From Bacillota bacterium (lineage in GTDB: Bacteria > Bacillota > Clostridia > Christensenellales > UBA1242): a DNA stretch of 64,000 nucleotides. A program made the translations under genes and the position numbers. Positions 1 to 8,305 of the stretch are shown here, piece after piece. Under the pieces are notes generated by a model. That model saw only the letters and a program-made list of their open reading frames with translations, ran no database searches and was not told where the DNA came from. Position 1 is the stretch's first letter. Each line of letters starts with the position of its first letter. The stretch covers positions 1-64,000 of the forward strand of contig WRBO01000002.1 in the NCBI GenBank assembly GCA_009784555.1, read 5' to 3'.

Positions 1-1181
<1,181 letters not shown>

Positions 1182-1656
1182 GATATATCATGAAATAAAT
1201 CATGACATACTTAAAAATTGTCATTCATATACGTTGATTCTTGGTACCAAGTTTTGCAACTTGATATCATATTTTTGTCGTGGTCACGATAGCTGTGTGA
1301 CCACTGACATGAGTTACATTTTTGTTTTTTGCCTATTACTGCATGGCATTGTTCCTCGCTCTTGACTCAAACGGAACGGCCAGCTTTGCAGGCAAACTTC
1401 ATACTGTTATTAATTGTAATATTAATATTGTTAAGTTATTTACTCAGCGTAATTGATTTTGTGAAACGACTTGGCTTTTACCATGTCGTTAAAATTGAAA
1501 ATTTGTATTACACCTTTTTTGACCTCTTTCGAGGTCGCTTAATAAATAAGATATTTTTACTTCTCTCGTTGTCCACACCACTTATACATGGTGTAGACTC
1601 TTACAGTATGCAGTTGTCAATTTTCACTTGTCATCGCCAGCAAAAAGTGACGACAA
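1182..1656 (-). other. Long non-coding leader of the 23S transcript
   Basis: About 475 nt between the predicted 23S transcription start and the mature 5' end hold no convincing gene. Two clean hairpins are visible: 1280-1304 (GTGGTCAC/GTGACCAC, 8 bp) and 1521-1536 (GACCTC/GAGGTC). Around 1570-1597 there is a third, imperfect one (ACACCA/TGGTGT). No tRNA, 5S or 16S signature was found. The stems may serve in pre-23S processing, but this is inferred. Confidence 0.5.
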
Positions 1657-1663
1657 CAGGACA

Positions 1664-1692
1664 ACTATATCATACCCAAAAACCTCTGTCAA
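1664..1692 (-). promoter_or_regulatory. Consensus sigma-A promoter for 23S rRNA
   Basis: On the minus strand TTGACA (1687-1692) is followed after exactly 17 bp by TATAGT (1664-1669). It overlaps the position of the stop-codon end of the SEC-C gene and points toward the 23S gene about 480 bp away. It is one of the best promoters in the window, as expected for a stable-RNA gene transcribed without a 16S partner. Confidence 0.8.
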
Positions 1693-1727
1693 CACTTTTT
1701 TCAAATTATTTTACAAAATGTTTGCGG

Positions 1728-2846
1728 CTAATATCTGACCATCCTGAACAAATCAAAGCCGCACTTCTTGTTCAACCATTGATATCCCGTGTTAATATAT
1801 TGGCCAACCAACATCGGCTCTGCCCCCGCCACCCTACACAACTCCGCCTTTGCCTTGGGGGTTAGGCTGTCAATCAAAACTGGACTGTAATATATCTCCT
1901 CTGTTATCGTGGGCAACATTATATTGAACACATCCAATACCTCTTTGGTCGTCCGCATTTGTGCAAAGAACTTTCCATAATGTGCATTATCGATATCCTC
2001 GTTCAACCAAGAACAAATGATATGGGTCTTACCATCATTCGGAAAACACGCAACCGTCATCTGGGGATAGTAATTTTCTTTGCCAACCTCCGCCACCAAG
2101 TTCGGGTCAATAGCCCCACCATTTGGCAATGTATTCGTATACAACAATGAACAACATGCAAACCCAATCTCGTAATCCAACTCAAAACACCTATGCGTCA
2201 AAATGGAAAAATCCCTCTCCTCTACCGCCCTCATGTATTTGTCATGGAGCATCCGAATCCGCGCATAGTCGTCTTGCATTGCGATGTTGCTTAAAATAAA
2301 TTGTTCATACATGCCACCTGCTCTGCCCTCGAAAAAATCATGAAAGATATTGTACTTGTCAAAATATTCGGTCTTCCAATAATTCCTGTTCTCGGTTGCT
2401 TTCCATAACGAAAACAATATCGACCTGAACGAATACAAAAGATTTTGCTCGTCACTCCCTATATACGGTTGCTTCTCGATAGGCGCAAACAACTCTGCAT
2501 CATGCCTGTTACACAAACACCGAAAGAGCGACGTTTCGTTCCGCCCGATTTTCTTTAACTCGATTTTGGGATAACCGTCGGGCGCGGTTCCATCCGTTTC
2601 ATAAACATGCCCATCAACGGCCAATCTATCCAAGATACCGTTGTTCTGTATCGTGTGCGATTTTATAACTGGCTCGCTACAATTGCTAAACACACATGGC
2701 ATTTTGAATTGGTCATATTGCCTTGCCCTCTTACCAATGAACTGATTATACGTATGATAATCAAAGGTATAACGCGGCTTTAACTTGCAACACCTTTCAT
2801 AATCTTCCCCGCTTCCGCAAAGACACTCGCCCACCCTTAATTTCAT
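1728..2846 (-). CDS. SEC-C motif protein with HNH-like zinc site
   Basis: A 372-residue cytoplasmic protein of unknown function. Residues 7-20 form a SEC-C zinc motif (CLCGSG...YERCC), as found at the ends of SecA and in many stand-alone proteins. A second cysteine/histidine cluster follows: a Cys pair with SEPVIKSHTI near residue 55, and LCNRHDAELF near 110. These resemble the degenerate HNH/zinc-finger arrangement seen in some uncharacterised SEC-C proteins. The rest has no recognised domain. There is no Shine-Dalgarno. TTGCAT (2875-2880), 17 bp and an extended TATAAT (2852-2857) end 5 bp before the ATG, so the mRNA is probably leaderless. The gene diverges from the small gene at 2927. Confidence 0.8.
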   Translation of the reverse strand: MKLRVGECLCGSGEDYERCCKLKPRYTFDYHTYNQFIGKRARQYDQFKMPCVFSNCSEPVIKSHTIQNNGILDRLAVDGHVYETDGTAPDGYPKIELKKIGRNETSLFRCLCNRHDAELFAPIEKQPYIGSDEQNLLYSFRSILFSLWKATENRNYWKTEYFDKYNIFHDFFEGRAGGMYEQFILSNIAMQDDYARIRMLHDKYMRAVEERDFSILTHRCFELDYEIGFACCSLLYTNTLPNGGAIDPNLVAEVGKENYYPQMTVACFPNDGKTHIICSWLNEDIDNAHYGKFFAQMRTTKEVLDVFNIMLPTITEEIYYSPVLIDSLTPKAKAELCRVAGAEPMLVGQYINTGYQWLNKKCGFDLFRMVRY

Positions 2847-2851
2847 TCGGT

Positions 2852-2880
2852 ATTATACCACCCACATATTCCCTATGCAA
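2852..2880 (-). promoter_or_regulatory. Leaderless-type promoter of the SEC-C gene
   Basis: TTGCAT (2875-2880), a 17 bp spacer, then TATAAT (2852-2857) with TG one base upstream (extended -10). The -10 ends 5 bp before the ATG at 2846, so transcription should start at or beside the start codon. Confidence 0.65.
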
Positions 2881-2926
2881 ATTTGTCGTTTGACGGTGGG
2901 GGCGTGGCGGACGTATTATAATAAGG

Positions 2927-3193
2927 ATGATAGAACAAAAATATATCGACGAGTTAGAAGAAATGGGTCTGTCCACCGATGTGGTGCAACAACACGCACG
3001 ACGGTTGGAAACATTCGGGAACAATGTTGACGACATGTGCACCCAGAGTAAATGTACCCATGCGGGACACAAACGATACGGCACCGCATATGTGATGGCG
3101 GGATTACGCAAGGGCAACAACATCGACGACGCGATGAACAACGGATACGACCGCGTCAACCACATCCATGCGAAAAACGAAATGAGGGATTAG
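2927..3193 (+). CDS. Small hypothetical protein (88 aa)
   Basis: A short, charged, soluble protein without a recognised family. The N-terminal third is helical and acidic (IDELEEMGLSTDVVQQHARR). A small Cys/His cluster follows (MCTQSKCTHAGH, residues about 37-48), which could bind a metal. There is no Shine-Dalgarno. TTGACG (2890-2895) and TATTAT (2914-2919, 18 bp spacer) place the transcription start at the ATG. A bidirectional terminator follows the stop directly. Its reality rests on promoter, start and terminator all fitting together. Confidence 0.6.
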   Translation: MIEQKYIDELEEMGLSTDVVQQHARRLETFGNNVDDMCTQSKCTHAGHKRYGTAYVMAGLRKGNNIDDAMNNGYDRVNHIHAKNEMRD

Positions 3194-3215
3194 AAAAGAG
3201 GGGGCACCCTCTTTT
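3194..3215. terminator. Bidirectional intrinsic terminator
   Basis: AAAAGAGGG-GGCA-CCCTCTTTT forms a 9 bp stem, with A and T runs on either side, between the convergent genes ending at 3193 (+) and 3224 (-). Confidence 0.85.
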
Positions 3216-3223
3216 GTTTGTAT

Positions 3224-4027
3224 CTAATTCCCGAACCCATCCATCTCGTCAAATGTCGCGGGCATGTCTGGCTCGGGCGCGAATTGGTGCCGCGGTGGTG
3301 GCCCCATCGGTGACATCGGCGGCGCGGGTTGCGGTTGCATCATCATTGGTGACGGTTGTGGCATCGGCGACGGCATTGGTTGTAGCATTGGTGCGGGCGC
3401 GGGCGGTGGTGGCGACATCGGTTGTGTCGGTTGTGGCAATGGCGGTAATTCCTCCTCCATTACGGACGATGACTTCTGTCTTGGTCGCTTTGCCGGGAAC
3501 GCAATTCGTATCCCTGTCCCCGACGGCAATACCACCAACGACATCGCAATAACCCCAATACCAAGCAGTAAAAGTAATATCCCGCCAATCGCCGGTCGCC
3601 CCGACGTCGACGCACCCGACAACAATCCCGCGGTCAAATCGCCTAACACGCCCGCGGTCGTCAACCCGGCAAAGACCGATAACACACCGACCAATACCGC
3701 ACCGCCGCCCGCGACAAACATAATGCGTTGGTAACGTGGGATGATGTAATCCGCGCGCTTGTCAATTAATAACAATACCCCGCCCACCATCATTGCAATC
3801 AATATGATGAACAATGCCAAAGACGCAATAGCGGCCAGCACCCACCACGCGTTACCCATTTCGCGCAACATCGCGAACATGCCATAGCGACTGGTTTCCT
3901 CCATCGCGGGACTAAACAATGTCTGGGGAACCGAAATGTGAAAGGCAACCAAAGGCAGCATCAGCGAAACAAACAAAACAACCGCGGTGACCAAGGTAAC
4001 TAAACCGAACTTTTGATTTTCCTTCAT
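3224..4027 (-). CDS. Membrane protein with proline/methionine-rich tail
   Basis: A 267-residue protein of unknown function with about four transmembrane segments in residues 8-170 (for example around 8-30, 62-85, 100-125 and 148-168). A hydrophilic C-terminal tail of about 75 residues follows, dominated by Pro, Met and Gln (runs of PPPP, MPQP, MMMQPQP). The tail is likely disordered and may bind partners. A GGGGGAAAA Shine-Dalgarno precedes the ATG. It is the last gene of a three-gene minus operon (4694-3224), so it probably works with the small membrane protein just upstream. Confidence 0.7.
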   Translation of the reverse strand: MKENQKFGLVTLVTAVVLFVSLMLPLVAFHISVPQTLFSPAMEETSRYGMFAMLREMGNAWWVLAAIASLALFIILIAMMVGGVLLLIDKRADYIIPRYQRIMFVAGGGAVLVGVLSVFAGLTTAGVLGDLTAGLLSGASTSGRPAIGGILLLLLGIGVIAMSLVVLPSGTGIRIAFPAKRPRQKSSSVMEEELPPLPQPTQPMSPPPPAPAPMLQPMPSPMPQPSPMMMQPQPAPPMSPMGPPPRHQFAPEPDMPATFDEMDGFGN

Positions 4028-4048
4028 TTGTTTTCCCCCGATATAATA

Positions 4049-4303
4049 TTAGGCCTTTTCTTCCGTTGCCACGTCATCCTCGTCCGACATTTCTTTTGCG
4101 GTGTTTTGCAAGTTCTGTTGTACGTTCTTGCGTGTGTCCAGCCACGACCACAAAACCAACATCGACCCAACCAGGGCCAATCCCGCGCCGACAATCATCG
4201 CCCATTCGTACCCGCCGAAAACGTTGATAGCCATAAACACGGCACCCACCAGGAATATGCCCGCGGCAACAATCATCAATATTTGGTCACGTGAATATTT
4301 CAT
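4049..4303 (-). CDS. Small two-helix membrane protein (84 aa)
   Basis: Two hydrophobic segments (about residues 8-28 and 33-53) are joined by a very short loop and followed by a charged, acidic C-terminal tail (SDEDDVATEE). No family recognised. A strong AGGAGGG ribosome site precedes the ATG. It is the middle gene of the 4694-3224 operon and lies 21 bp upstream of the four-helix protein. Small hairpin membrane proteins like this often act as partners of larger ones, which is only an inference here. Confidence 0.65.
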   Translation of the reverse strand: MKYSRDQILMIVAAGIFLVGAVFMAINVFGGYEWAMIVGAGLALVGSMLVLWSWLDTRKNVQQNLQNTAKEMSDEDDVATEEKA

Positions 4304-4343
4304 ACACCCTCCTAAACTCTATACTCTAATCTCTACTCTCTAC

Positions 4344-4694
4344 TTAAAACTTTAATGTTTCTTTTGTGTAAATTGTGGCCTCGTAATCGTCCGTACCCTC
4401 TTGGGAAAACAGGAGCGGGGTGGTAATCAATGCCTGTTTAATAATTACGCCAAATAATCGCAGGGCCATTTTGCGGTCGCCGTCGCACGCGTCCATCACC
4501 GGTTGGTACACGGTTTTCGTCCAATCGTGCGGTGCCAAATCGGTGGCCTTGAAACGTGTGGTCATGTTGACCTGTTGCTGGGCATTAGTGATAATCAGGA
4601 ACAGTTCGCGCGCGGTCAAACGGTCCAACCGTTCGACGGACGTACCGCGGAAATCCAAACTTTTAACCAATTTACCATTTTTATCAAGGAGCAT
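4344..4694 (-). CDS. Hypothetical soluble protein (116 aa)
   Basis: First gene of the three-gene minus operon. It has a predicted mixed alpha/beta fold, no membrane segment and no recognised motif. The N-terminus (MLLDKNGKLVKSLDFRG) resembles a beta hairpin and the middle is helical. A GAGGAGGG Shine-Dalgarno fixes the start. Upstream, TAGATAGTATACCC near 4720-4735 may contain a weak -10 on the minus strand. Function unknown. Confidence 0.6.
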   Translation of the reverse strand: MLLDKNGKLVKSLDFRGTSVERLDRLTARELFLIITNAQQQVNMTTRFKATDLAPHDWTKTVYQPVMDACDGDRKMALRLFGVIIKQALITTPLLFSQEGTDDYEATIYTKETLKF

Positions 4695-4812
4695 CTTAAC
4701 GCCCTCCTCTTTTTCTTTTGTTTAGATAGTATACCCTTTTTATGTCGCCATCACCAAATAAAATCAGTCTTGATGTTCCTGTAACGCCGCCTTGCAGGGA
4801 AAACTAACTTTC

Positions 4813-4925
4813 CTTGCCTGCGGAGGAGAAAAGACCACCATGTATCGTGGTGGTCAAAGTTTAATAAATGGGTAGGCCATTTTCTCTGGTCCTCGGCTAC
4901 GTAAAGTTGTTGTTCCCTCGGCGGC
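4813..4925 (-). repeat. Structured repeat, copy A
   Basis: On the minus strand two blocks match the element at 7306-7450. The first is CCGAGGACCAGA-AAA--GGCCT-CCC (4870-4896). The second is CGATACA...TGG-GGTC-TTT--CTCCGCAGG-AAG (4813-4847). In both copies GAGG pairs with CCTC and ACC with GGT, while the inner hairpin differs in sequence. The outer end GCCGCCGAGGGAACAAC (4909-4925) recurs exactly at 5414-5430. Confidence 0.6.
4828..4855 (-). terminator. Intrinsic terminator of the XRE gene
   Basis: On the minus strand GACCACCA-CGATACA-TGGTGGTC forms an 8 bp stem followed by TTTTCTCC. It lies inside repeat copy A, downstream of the XRE gene ending at 4927. Confidence 0.65.
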
Positions 4926-4926
4926 T

Positions 4927-5139
4927 CTATTCTTCAAACCCCAACAGATAATCTGTTGTAACCTCAAAGAATATTGCCAACTTGACAACCGCTTCGGATA
5001 ACGCGTCTGACCTGCCTATTTCCCATTGTCCGATGTTTGTTTTGGATATTCCAACCTCTTCTGCCAACTGTAACTGTGAAAGTTTACGTTCTGTACGCAA
5101 CTCCTTTAACCTCTTCGCAAATGTGCTAACTCTTTTCAT
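4927..5139 (-). CDS. XRE-family helix-turn-helix regulator (70 aa)
   Basis: A minimal Cro/CI-type DNA-binding protein. The HTH occupies about residues 10-63, with the recognition region LAEEVGISKTNIGQWEIGRS and the typical C-terminal phrase FFEVTTDYLLGFEE. I place the start at the ATG at 5139: the longer reading frame upstream has no family similarity, and a TATATA -10-like box ends just before this ATG. The CCCGTAATTGCGGG inverted repeat next to it (about 5153-5166) is a plausible self-operator. Divergent from the small gene at 5211. Confidence 0.85.
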   Translation of the reverse strand: MKRVSTFAKRLKELRTERKLSQLQLAEEVGISKTNIGQWEIGRSDALSEAVVKLAIFFEVTTDYLLGFEE

Positions 5140-5175
5140 AATCCATATATACCCGCAATTACGGGAGAAAAGTAG

Positions 5176-5204
5176 TTGACCGCCCTCATTTGAGAGTGTA
5201 CCAT
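5176..5204 (+). promoter_or_regulatory. Leaderless-type promoter of the 5211 gene
   Basis: TTGACC (5176-5181), a 17 bp spacer and TACCAT (5199-5204), ending 6 bp before the ATG. It sits in the short gap shared with the divergent XRE gene, so the repressor could control both directions. Confidence 0.65.
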
Positions 5205-5210
5205 AAATGT

Positions 5211-5444
5211 ATGAACGAACTTGACCAATACACCGAAGACCTGCACGAATTTTCACAAGCCATGGCTCGTATAGAAAAAATCGCCGACTCACTCGGCATA
5301 ACTCTTAAATCGCTATGTGTCGATTTCACTCCCGCCCGCTTCATGGTTGACTATCTCTACGGTTACATCGACTGCCTCATCGCTAACAACCTCCCACCAA
5401 ACGGTAACTCGGGGCCGCCGAGGGAACAACCTACCACCACCTAA
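5211..5444 (+). CDS. Small hypothetical protein paired with XRE regulator
   Basis: A 77-residue soluble protein, mostly helical (NELDQYTEDLHEFSQAMARI), of no recognised family. The start is set by the promoter 5176-5204, which places transcription at this ATG. A frame opening earlier at 5190 would begin upstream of the expected transcript. The C-terminal end (GPPREQPTTT) is encoded by sequence shared with other repeats in the window (GCCGCCGAGGGAACAAC), so the 3' end may have been altered by repeat insertion. The divergent pairing with an XRE repressor resembles small regulatory or phage-derived modules. Confidence 0.5.
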   Translation: MNELDQYTEDLHEFSQAMARIEKIADSLGITLKSLCVDFTPARFMVDYLYGYIDCLIANNLPPNGNSGPPREQPTTT

Positions 5445-5600
5445 CCAACCCTCTCTCCCTTGCCAGACCAAAGGTGCGGACGAACAATTTGCAGCGCAAA
5501 TTTTCGGCGCGGTTTTTGGTCGTGGGGGTATTGACAAAGGGGCCCTCCCCTTTTGTCCGTTTTTTTGCACTACTTTTTTTGCGGAAAAAAAAGTAGTACT
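5411..5600. repeat. Mosaic repeat with two hairpins
   Basis: The left half (GGCCGCCGAG--AAC--CCTAC-A--AC) matches 33050-33085. The right half has a G-rich hairpin (GACAAAGGGG/CCCCTTTTGTC, about 5531-5556) followed by an A/T hairpin (ACTACTTTTTTT/AAAAAAAGTAGT, about 5569-5597). The order of hairpins parallels the 78 nt repeat at 26673 and 33088. It covers most of the non-coding stretch 5445-5680. Confidence 0.5.
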
Positions 5601-5680
5601 AAAATAATTATCAAATTTTGTCAGTAACCCCCTTGCACAAAAAAATCCCCATGCTACCTTGGGGGTACAAAGGAGGTTCT

Positions 5681-6427
5681 ATGACCAACCAAACAACACA
5701 TTCCTCCACAAATGAAACACACACGGAAACCCTCACAAACGAAACAATCATCCCCCGCGACGCATTTGCATTCCAACGTGAATTCTTCGACGTAACCGCC
5801 GACCTGCCCCCCGAACTATTCAAAGCCGTCATCACCGCCCTATGTAACTACGCACTCAACGGGGAACTCTCGGGCACCGAAACCGCGGAAACAAATTACA
5901 TCATCGAACCCTTACTACAAAACATCACCGCCCGCAACAATCGCTACGATGCGGCCGTCGAAAACGGTAAACTGGGCAAACAATTTGGCTACCTTGGTGC
6001 CGCATTTGGCAAATTGGGTGGTCGTCCGAAAAACACCCCCGTGGCTGACGCCTTCGGGCCAAACGCTCGCCCTTACGGGCTCGGCCCGAACTATAATGAA
6101 AAAAACCCCCCAGTAAAAAACGAACAAAACGAAAACCCCCCAGTAAATGAAAAAGAAAATCATCCCGAAAACTCCCACGAAAATGACCACTCAATCTACA
6201 CCCTCTCCCAAACGGAACAGGTAAATACCGCCCACGACTGGGATGATGACATGCAAATCGAACTCGCCGTCCGAAAACTCCTATTCGGCCACACCGTACC
6301 TACCTACATCGTAAAAAACGGTCGCCTAATCAAAACCCGCTACTATCCGCCTAACTTCCGATTGTTGCATCACTATTTCAACGGCACCCTCAACTTAAAT
6401 CCTTATGAAAAACAAACCACGGCCTAA
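5681..6427 (+). CDS. DUF6291-type, phage-derived protein
   Basis: A 248-residue protein. After a Thr/Asn-rich N-terminus, residues about 28-95 match the DUF6291 pattern common in prophages: an aromatic FQREFF, then LPPELFKAVITALCNYALNG, then an aromatic/hydrophobic stretch ending in NNRYDAAVENGKLG. The middle is a charged linker with two near-identical segments (NPPVKNEQNE, NPPVNEKENH) encoded by a paired C-tract repeat. The C-terminal 60 residues are unrecognised. A perfect AAAGGAGG site sets the start at 5681. Probably a remnant of a phage or integrated element. The role is unknown. Confidence 0.7.
   Translation: MTNQTTHSSTNETHTETLTNETIIPRDAFAFQREFFDVTADLPPELFKAVITALCNYALNGELSGTETAETNYIIEPLLQNITARNNRYDAAVENGKLGKQFGYLGAAFGKLGGRPKNTPVADAFGPNARPYGLGPNYNEKNPPVKNEQNENPPVNEKENHPENSHENDHSIYTLSQTEQVNTAHDWDDDMQIELAVRKLLFGHTVPTYIVKNGRLIKTRYYPPNFRLLHHYFNGTLNLNPYEKQTTA
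6106..6141 (+). repeat. Paired C-tract element, copy 1 (in DUF6291 gene)
   Basis: AACCCCCCAGTAAAA (C-run 6106-6111) and AACCCCCCAGTAAA (C-run 6136-6141) are 30 bp apart and separated by A-rich sequence. The same layout occurs at 33543-33582 and 58115-58153. Confidence 0.55.
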
Positions 6428-6576
6428 CGGAAACGGTTACGCTCGTAATTCCACCAAACCACGGACCACGTGTCATGAATGTGCGCACAGCGCACGGATT
6501 AATGGAAAAATCCCACCGCATAATTCGACACGACCCCTCATAAACATTGGCAACAACGACATTATGGAGGTTCACA

Positions 6577-7299
6577 ATGCAATCGAAACGCAAGAAATTG
6601 GCAAAGCGCATGGGCGTGCTGGTGGTGGTCGGCGCAATGGTCGGGTTTTTCGTGTGGGTCGCCACATTAACCGGCGGCCATTCATCATTACAACAAATGG
6701 CAATGGACAACATTTCCGAAGCCCGATTTTTCATGCGCCACGCACATTCGGAAAATCTGCGCGTGCAATTCTTTTCGGGCGTACGCGAATCCAATTACGA
6801 AATTGACGGGGTCGCGGGCGGCACCACACCCTTTGCCCTCCTGAACGTTGAACCGCGTAATGCCAGTCACCTGGATGACAGCGAGCTTCGCGGCACCCTG
6901 CAAATCGGCACCGAAACAGTCGAAGTCACACTAGAGCGAAACGAGTTCGGGCGAAATTTTGCAGTCGACCTGGGACGCGAGGTTGCGGCGGATGTCGACG
7001 TCCTGTTCACCCTCTTGCCCGTTAATGCCAATGCCGTGCCATTCCCATTGTTGCCCGCCATGCCCGAGGGGTCGATTGATTGGAAAGAAGCCCTGCGTAT
7101 AGGTACCGATTACCTGGCCGAGGCCATGGCAAACGTTACCCAGTTTGAATCATACGTAAAAATCATCACCGACCGCGGCAACCACAGCGCGTTCTGGTTC
7201 GTGCAATTCATCACCAATAACGGCGAAAATCACTTTGTCGTCATCGCGGCCGGCGGCGAAATCATCGGCGGCCAACAACCCGCATCGTCGGTGGGTTAA
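6577..7299 (+). CDS. Membrane-anchored secreted protein, unknown function
   Basis: 240 residues with a positively charged N-terminus (QSKRKKLAKR) and one transmembrane helix at about residues 11-30. The rest is an extracytoplasmic, beta-rich domain without cysteines. The C-terminal part (about 165-240) has a WKEALRIGTDYL helix followed by strands (SAFWFVQFITNN, HFVVIAAGGEIIG), which resembles the PepSY layout, but this is only suggestive. A TGGAGG site at 6565 fixes the start. The 150 bp upstream hold no other credible gene. Confidence 0.7.
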   Translation: MQSKRKKLAKRMGVLVVVGAMVGFFVWVATLTGGHSSLQQMAMDNISEARFFMRHAHSENLRVQFFSGVRESNYEIDGVAGGTTPFALLNVEPRNASHLDDSELRGTLQIGTETVEVTLERNEFGRNFAVDLGREVAADVDVLFTLLPVNANAVPFPLLPAMPEGSIDWKEALRIGTDYLAEAMANVTQFESYVKIITDRGNHSAFWFVQFITNNGENHFVVIAAGGEIIGGQQPASSVG

Positions 7300-7305
7300 T
7301 CAAAA

Positions 7306-7450
7306 AGGGGTCAACGGACAGTCAAGTGTCTTGCGCACCCGAGGACCAGAAAAAGCGGCCTGCCCCCGCAAGCCGCTTTCGATACAATATATCATGGCGG
7401 TCCTTTTTCCTCCGCAGGGAAGCAAGATACTTGACTGTCCGTTGACCCCT
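7306..7450. repeat. Structured repeat, copy B, bounded by 29 bp inverted repeat
   Basis: Arms 7306-7334 and 7422-7450 are inverted copies of each other with one mismatch (AGGGGTCAACGGACAGTCAAG...). Inside lie AAAGCGGC/GCCGCTTT (8 bp stem) and the blocks shared with copy A (7339-7365 and 7380-7426). It fills the gap between convergent genes and could act as a terminator in both directions, but the arm length and the second copy suggest a mobile or MITE-like unit. Confidence 0.65.
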
Positions 7451-7452
7451 AA

Positions 7453-8076
7453 CTAGTGAATATTGATGTCGGTGTGGGATTCGGATTGGTTGCTGTGCCG
7501 TGCGTTCCATGCCCCCGCGACCGACCGCACGGTAATGCGATAAGTTCCAGGCAGCAGGAGGCGTTCGCGTAACTCGGCGACCTCTACCGTTCCCGCCGTT
7601 CCCGACCATATCAACACATTGTTTGCAAAGACCTGGTGCCCGTTGCGCGCCGGGTTTTGCGCATCATCCCAGACGAGCATACCCTCGGCCGTGCGCACAT
7701 TGGTCGGGGGTTGCAGTTGGGTTACGGCGAACTCTATCGCGGTGCTGGGCTCGCTGTCCCTGTATCCCGTGCCCGCCATCGCGCGCACAGTCAAGGCATA
7801 GTTCCCCACCGCGAACCCCGACACATCAAACGACCGCACGGTGGACAACAACATCCCCATGGAAACATCATTCACCAAAATTTGAAACCCCGCAACATTC
7901 CCCGAAACCGCCTCCCACCGCACCACCCCGTTGGTGTCGGGTGCGGCCAAGGTTGGGGGTTGCAGTTGCGGCTCCATTGGCCCGCCCGTTTCCGCCGAAC
8001 GCCAAAAGCATCCCGCCAACCCCAGCATCGGCGCGGCCAACATTATAATAACGACAAGTTTCAGAAGTCTTTTCAT
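7453..8076 (-). CDS. Lipoprotein with two FN3-like domains
   Basis: 207 residues. The signal sequence (MKRLLKLVVIIML...) ends in a lipobox LAGC near residue 22, so the protein should be lipid-anchored outside the membrane. Two repeats follow (about 40-117 and 118-195) with the pattern PPT...VRWEAVSGNVAGFQILVND...Y.LTVRA, typical of degenerate fibronectin type III folds. A related domain is seen at 59773-60171. The start is put at 8076 because the signal peptide begins there and TATCAT ends 6 bp before it. The 20 codons further upstream look like non-coding sequence. Confidence 0.8.
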   Translation of the reverse strand: MKRLLKLVVIIMLAAPMLGLAGCFWRSAETGGPMEPQLQPPTLAAPDTNGVVRWEAVSGNVAGFQILVNDVSMGMLLSTVRSFDVSGFAVGNYALTVRAMAGTGYRDSEPSTAIEFAVTQLQPPTNVRTAEGMLVWDDAQNPARNGHQVFANNVLIWSGTAGTVEVAELRERLLLPGTYRITVRSVAGAWNARHSNQSESHTDINIH

Positions 8077-8186
8077 GAATTTATGATAGCCATATTTGCC
8101 TGTCGACCCATGTCGAAAAACGGGACTAGATAACAAAAAAAGTCGGCTGTGGCGGGGTGCCCCGTGGGCGATAATTCCCAGGTCTT

Positions 8187-8218
8187 AAAAAAGCCCCGCT
8201 GTGGATACGAGGCTTTTT
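8187..8218 (-). terminator. Intrinsic terminator of tuf
   Basis: On the minus strand AAAAAGCCTCG-TATCCACAG-CGGGGCTTTTTT. The stem is GC-rich and is followed by a T run. It lies about 90 bp past the tuf stop. The rest of the gap 8077-8305 holds no gene. Confidence 0.85.
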
Positions 8219-8305
8219 ATAATTTGTGTTTGTTGATGAGGTTACTTAATAAGTAAGCAACAACCACCCGAGCGTAAAGCGAGGGGACGGGGCCGAAGTA
8301 AGTTA

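Noticed and set aside
1569-1597. Possible DnaA-box-like TTGTCCACA near the 23S leader
   Set aside because: A single imperfect match inside an inverted repeat, in a transcribed leader far from the strand switch.
3052-3734. Long plus-strand frames opposite the Pro/Met-rich gene
   Set aside because: They are glycine/valine/cysteine-rich shadows of the minus gene at 3224-4027, caused by its repetitive codons.
6405-6806. A 133-codon plus frame starting near the DUF6291 stop
   Set aside because: Most of it overlaps the better supported gene at 6577 in another frame, and it has no strong ribosome site or family match. Its first 45 codons remain possible but unsupported.
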